Below, piece by piece: positions 61,087 to 64,000 of a stretch of 64,000 bases of DNA (the stretch's first letter is position 1; the number at the start of each line of letters is the position of its first letter). Origin of the DNA: Patiria pectinifera (Eukaryota > Echinodermata > Asteroidea > Valvatida > Asterinidae); contig CM057147.1 of the NCBI GenBank assembly GCA_029964075.1, positions 28,107,513 through 28,171,512 on the forward strand, written 5' to 3'. The notes beneath the pieces are model-generated. The model saw only the letters and a program-made list of their open reading frames with translations. It did no database searches and was not told the origin of the DNA. A program made the translations under genes and the position numbers.

Positions 61087-64000
61087 TGTCACCTCATGAG
61101 ATTATTCTTACCATTGCACCCATAAGCAGTCATTATGTGTATACGAACAACGGGAATTAGGTTTGTATTACTAAAAAAATAACAATTTCAAAACAAAATC
61201 CAGTGAATTTCATTTACATTGTGCAGAATTACTCCAATTTTTCTTCGGTGATCCTAATTTAAGGTGTTGAACAGTTGTGAGGTGAAAAATTGAGTGAAAA
61301 AAATGTACGTATTTTTGGAATACCTAGATTTCATTTGTGTCTCCAGAATTGCTCCCGTTTTCTACACTGCTCAAAAAGCATATCGACTTCAGATCTCATA
61401 GACTCAAACTAAAGTCGCATCAACTCTTGATCTGTTATTCTTGGCTAAATATGTGGAAAGTAGCTTTACATTTTTCGTCTTGCGAAGTTGTGACAGTTTT
61501 TTTGACTGTAATTTGTGTTCTAATCCTGTTTCAAAAATCTCTTTCCAGCTTTAAAGGGTGCTGACTGTATTAATGGTGATTCTTCAATTTTTATCATAAT
61601 GCGATGAACTGGGCGTACTGAAGTTTTTACTGTCTATTAAATATGCAATTGTATTTTAGATAACTGATATTGTACAAAAAAAAGCAAAGAAAATTGTTAG
61701 TGAAAATACTGAACTGGGTTAGTTTCACATGAAATGGATTGTGGCTGTGGCTTTGAGACTTGCATCCCGTATCCACATGCATTATTATTGTTGTTAAAAT
61801 CGGATGTTTATCGGTACCTGTCTAATTATGTGGCCTTAGGTGGACTTTGGCTTGGTATCTGTCATCAAAAGAGTATCACCAAAAACTTTTTAAAATGTGA
61901 TTGCTGAAACTTGGGCTTTATCTCTGACTTCTGAACGATTTGTATACTTAACTTGTAAAAGCTCCAACCAAACCAGAAGGAAACTTTTTGGTGTTTCTGT
62001 AGTAGAAACCGGGCCCATAGTGAGCTGGTTTTGTTGAGTTAGGAAGCTACGGTAAGGAACCTGGAGCTCAAAGCCGAAGCTGGAGACAAAGCCTGGCTTT
62101 GAGAAATGGCCATTTTATTATCTTATAGTGGTGTCAAATAGGCAGGTAGCCATATTCAATATGACAGATTTGTATGTGATACAAAAGGTGCCAGACCAAT
62201 CATGCCAATTCCACAGAGCTGTTAATAGCCACGTCCGAATTACTTGGCTGTGGCTAGAAATAACACACGGGTGTATAGGAAGTGGCTGCAGTGGCTTTCA
62301 TAGGTGCGTGCGTAATTTCGAGCTGTAGCCAAGTAATTCTGACACGGCCTAATAAGCATGAATTATTGCTTAGCCAAAACATATGCTTTAACATTTCACT
62401 GGTAACGAAATCGTCATATACTGCATCTTTGCTTTGAACCGCACATGCTTAGCCGAAAATTACTCTCCAAGCAGTGTTGTGAAATTGGGCCTATCCCTTG
62501 TCCTTACATTTCAGACATGGCCTTACTGATCTGTGTAGAAAGAATGTAACTTAATTGTATAAAACAAACTGCTTAATATGAATACACACTGTGCAATTTT
62601 TCTATTTATTGCATTTTGTAGATGGGACAGAGAAGGGAAGGAGAAATTTGAGAAAGTAGTCACTGAAAAGTACACGATACTATATTGGCATTTGAATAAT
62701 GTGTATTATATGAATCATCTTTATATATATATAAATATAGAATACATGACTACACTTCTACATGTACATATTATATACAACACTCGTATTATCAAGAAGA
62801 CCCAGGCCTTAATGTAATGCTGTGTCATATACAAGTATTAATAATATGGCGCTACATTTATGAATGGAGAATTTTTTGAAATGGGAATTAAATACTCTTC
62901 TATCTTGTATTGAAAATTCATCAGTTTTGTTTTATACGCCTCTTTGTTTTGCCAGTGTTGAATGAAATTTCAAGAACCCTTGTCCTCAATACCGTCTTAC
63001 AAGCAATTGGACAATTTTTTTTAATATGCAGATTTAAGTCTTTAAGTTAGCTCCTCCCACATCTGACAACCACCGATGTAAATTTGAAGGGAAAATACTA
63101 ATTCACCTGATTTTGACTGTTGGTGGAGTCCATTTCCCAAGGGCAGATCTGGGGGAGGGGGGGGGGGCAACGGGGGTTATTTTTTTAAATTTATTTTAAG
63201 TGGCGTTGCAATAAAGGCAGTCGCTGGGAACTCGACCATCTTTTCCTCAAAAAGATTTGGTTAAAGCATAGAGCAAGGAACAGATGGTTAAAGTGGTCAG
63301 AAATTACCTCAGATCGCACCGCAGAGCATCTAGAATAACAAAAATAAATTGGGCCCCGAACTCCACGCCGTAGTTTTTGGGACCCACTTTTTGGAGGATC
63401 AAAATGTTTTTGGCCCCACCCCCCAAAATAAATGTGTGCTGGATCTGCCCTTGTCCAATTCGCCCATGGAGCTAGATGTATTGTCCACTCCACAATCACG
63501 TGACCTTGGTGGCAAAAACTCTTGACCAATGAGATTCAGTTATGTATTTTGTTTGCATGTGTGTCTATTTTCCATCCACTACTGCTCGCCTCGGGGTTGA
63601 GTATATCTTCAAAACTTCAACTTTGATTTGCTGGAAACAAAAACATTTTACGGAAGCAAATTGAGTGTAAAATCTTGAAAACAAACTTGCACTCATTATT
63701 TTGATGCACAGGTACTGTATTTGAAAATACACCTCGTATTCAGAGCTCAAACGGAGCAATTAAGTCTCCTGTATAACGTCCGATATGCAGGGCTGCCAAC
63801 TTTGAGTAAGAACTGAGAGTGAGAATTTGGAGAAATTTTTGTCGTGATCAACAACTTGCAAAGCCATGGCGTGGGGTCTCGGGCCCGCTTAATTAAGGGC
63901 CCCGAACATTTTTCAACTTTAGAAGCTCTCTGGTGCATTTTAGAGCAAATCTGGGGGGTCTTAAGTTAAAGGCAGATTTTTTCCTTAAAATTCAGAGGAG
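61087..64000. other. Intergenic tail of window
   Basis: No gene recognised. Holds a single F7-like end at 62470-62490, inverted CCAAGTAATTC/GAATTACTTGG words at 62235 and 62325, a G-run at 63149-63166 and AATAAA at 63210-63215. It ends with a copy of the GCCCGCTTAAGGGCCCC repeat. Confidence 0.4.
63860..64000 (+). repeat. GCCCGCTTAAGGGCCCC repeat, copy cut by window end
   Basis: Matches 5015-5095, with an extra TTAA in the central palindrome (CTTAATTAAG) and the shared TTTAGAAGCTCTCTGGTGCA stretch. Confidence 0.65.

Overview
This is an animal (metazoan) genomic window. It holds two complete, intron-rich, head-to-head protein genes set in DNA crowded with small non-autonomous transposons. All introns I placed use GT-AG boundaries, and both spliced reading frames close exactly: 999 nt for the minus-strand gene and 2709 nt for the plus-strand gene. 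The organism is probably a marine invertebrate. The KSR protein keeps the catalytic lysine that vertebrate KSR1/2 have lost, and the introns are saturated with GTACATGTAC words, tRNA-derived SINEs and many MITE families. An echinoderm, hemichordate or lancelet is my guess, but the sequence alone does not settle this.

Layout. Positions 1-2451 are non-coding: a possible 3' flank of an upstream gene, a SINE and a MITE. Positions 2452-12929 on the minus strand are the complete RFC5 gene (replication factor C subunit 5, 10 exons, 332 aa). Positions 12930-13438 are a compact shared promoter with an E2F-type site next to RFC5, a 16-bp palindrome centred on a perfect CRE, and an E-box. Positions 13439-58553 on the plus strand are the complete KSR gene (kinase suppressor of Ras, 21 exons, 902 aa), with an 18.2-kb first intron. 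Positions 58554-64000 are 3' UTR/flank and repeats, with no further gene recognised.

The genes. RFC5 is a subunit of the AAA+ clamp loader that places PCNA on DNA. KSR is the scaffold that holds RAF, MEK and ERK together. They share a promoter region but no pathway. The E2F-like site fits S-phase control of RFC5, and whether KSR responds to it is open. KSR here has an unusual active-site set: VAVK lysine present, HKD instead of HRD, and DFA instead of DFG.

Repeats. At least five families of short elements are flanked by TTAA. They include six copies of a roughly 0.5-kb MITE, one of which ends 13 bp from an RFC5 splice acceptor, and a 486-bp near-perfect fold-back inside the KSR kinase-domain introns. 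Other notable structures are a perfect 43-bp-arm palindrome, a MITE nested inside a minisatellite-bearing MITE, an 84-bp tandem repeat, two tRNA-SINE families and one LINE ORF2 fragment. No CRISPR, rRNA or intact tRNA gene is seen.
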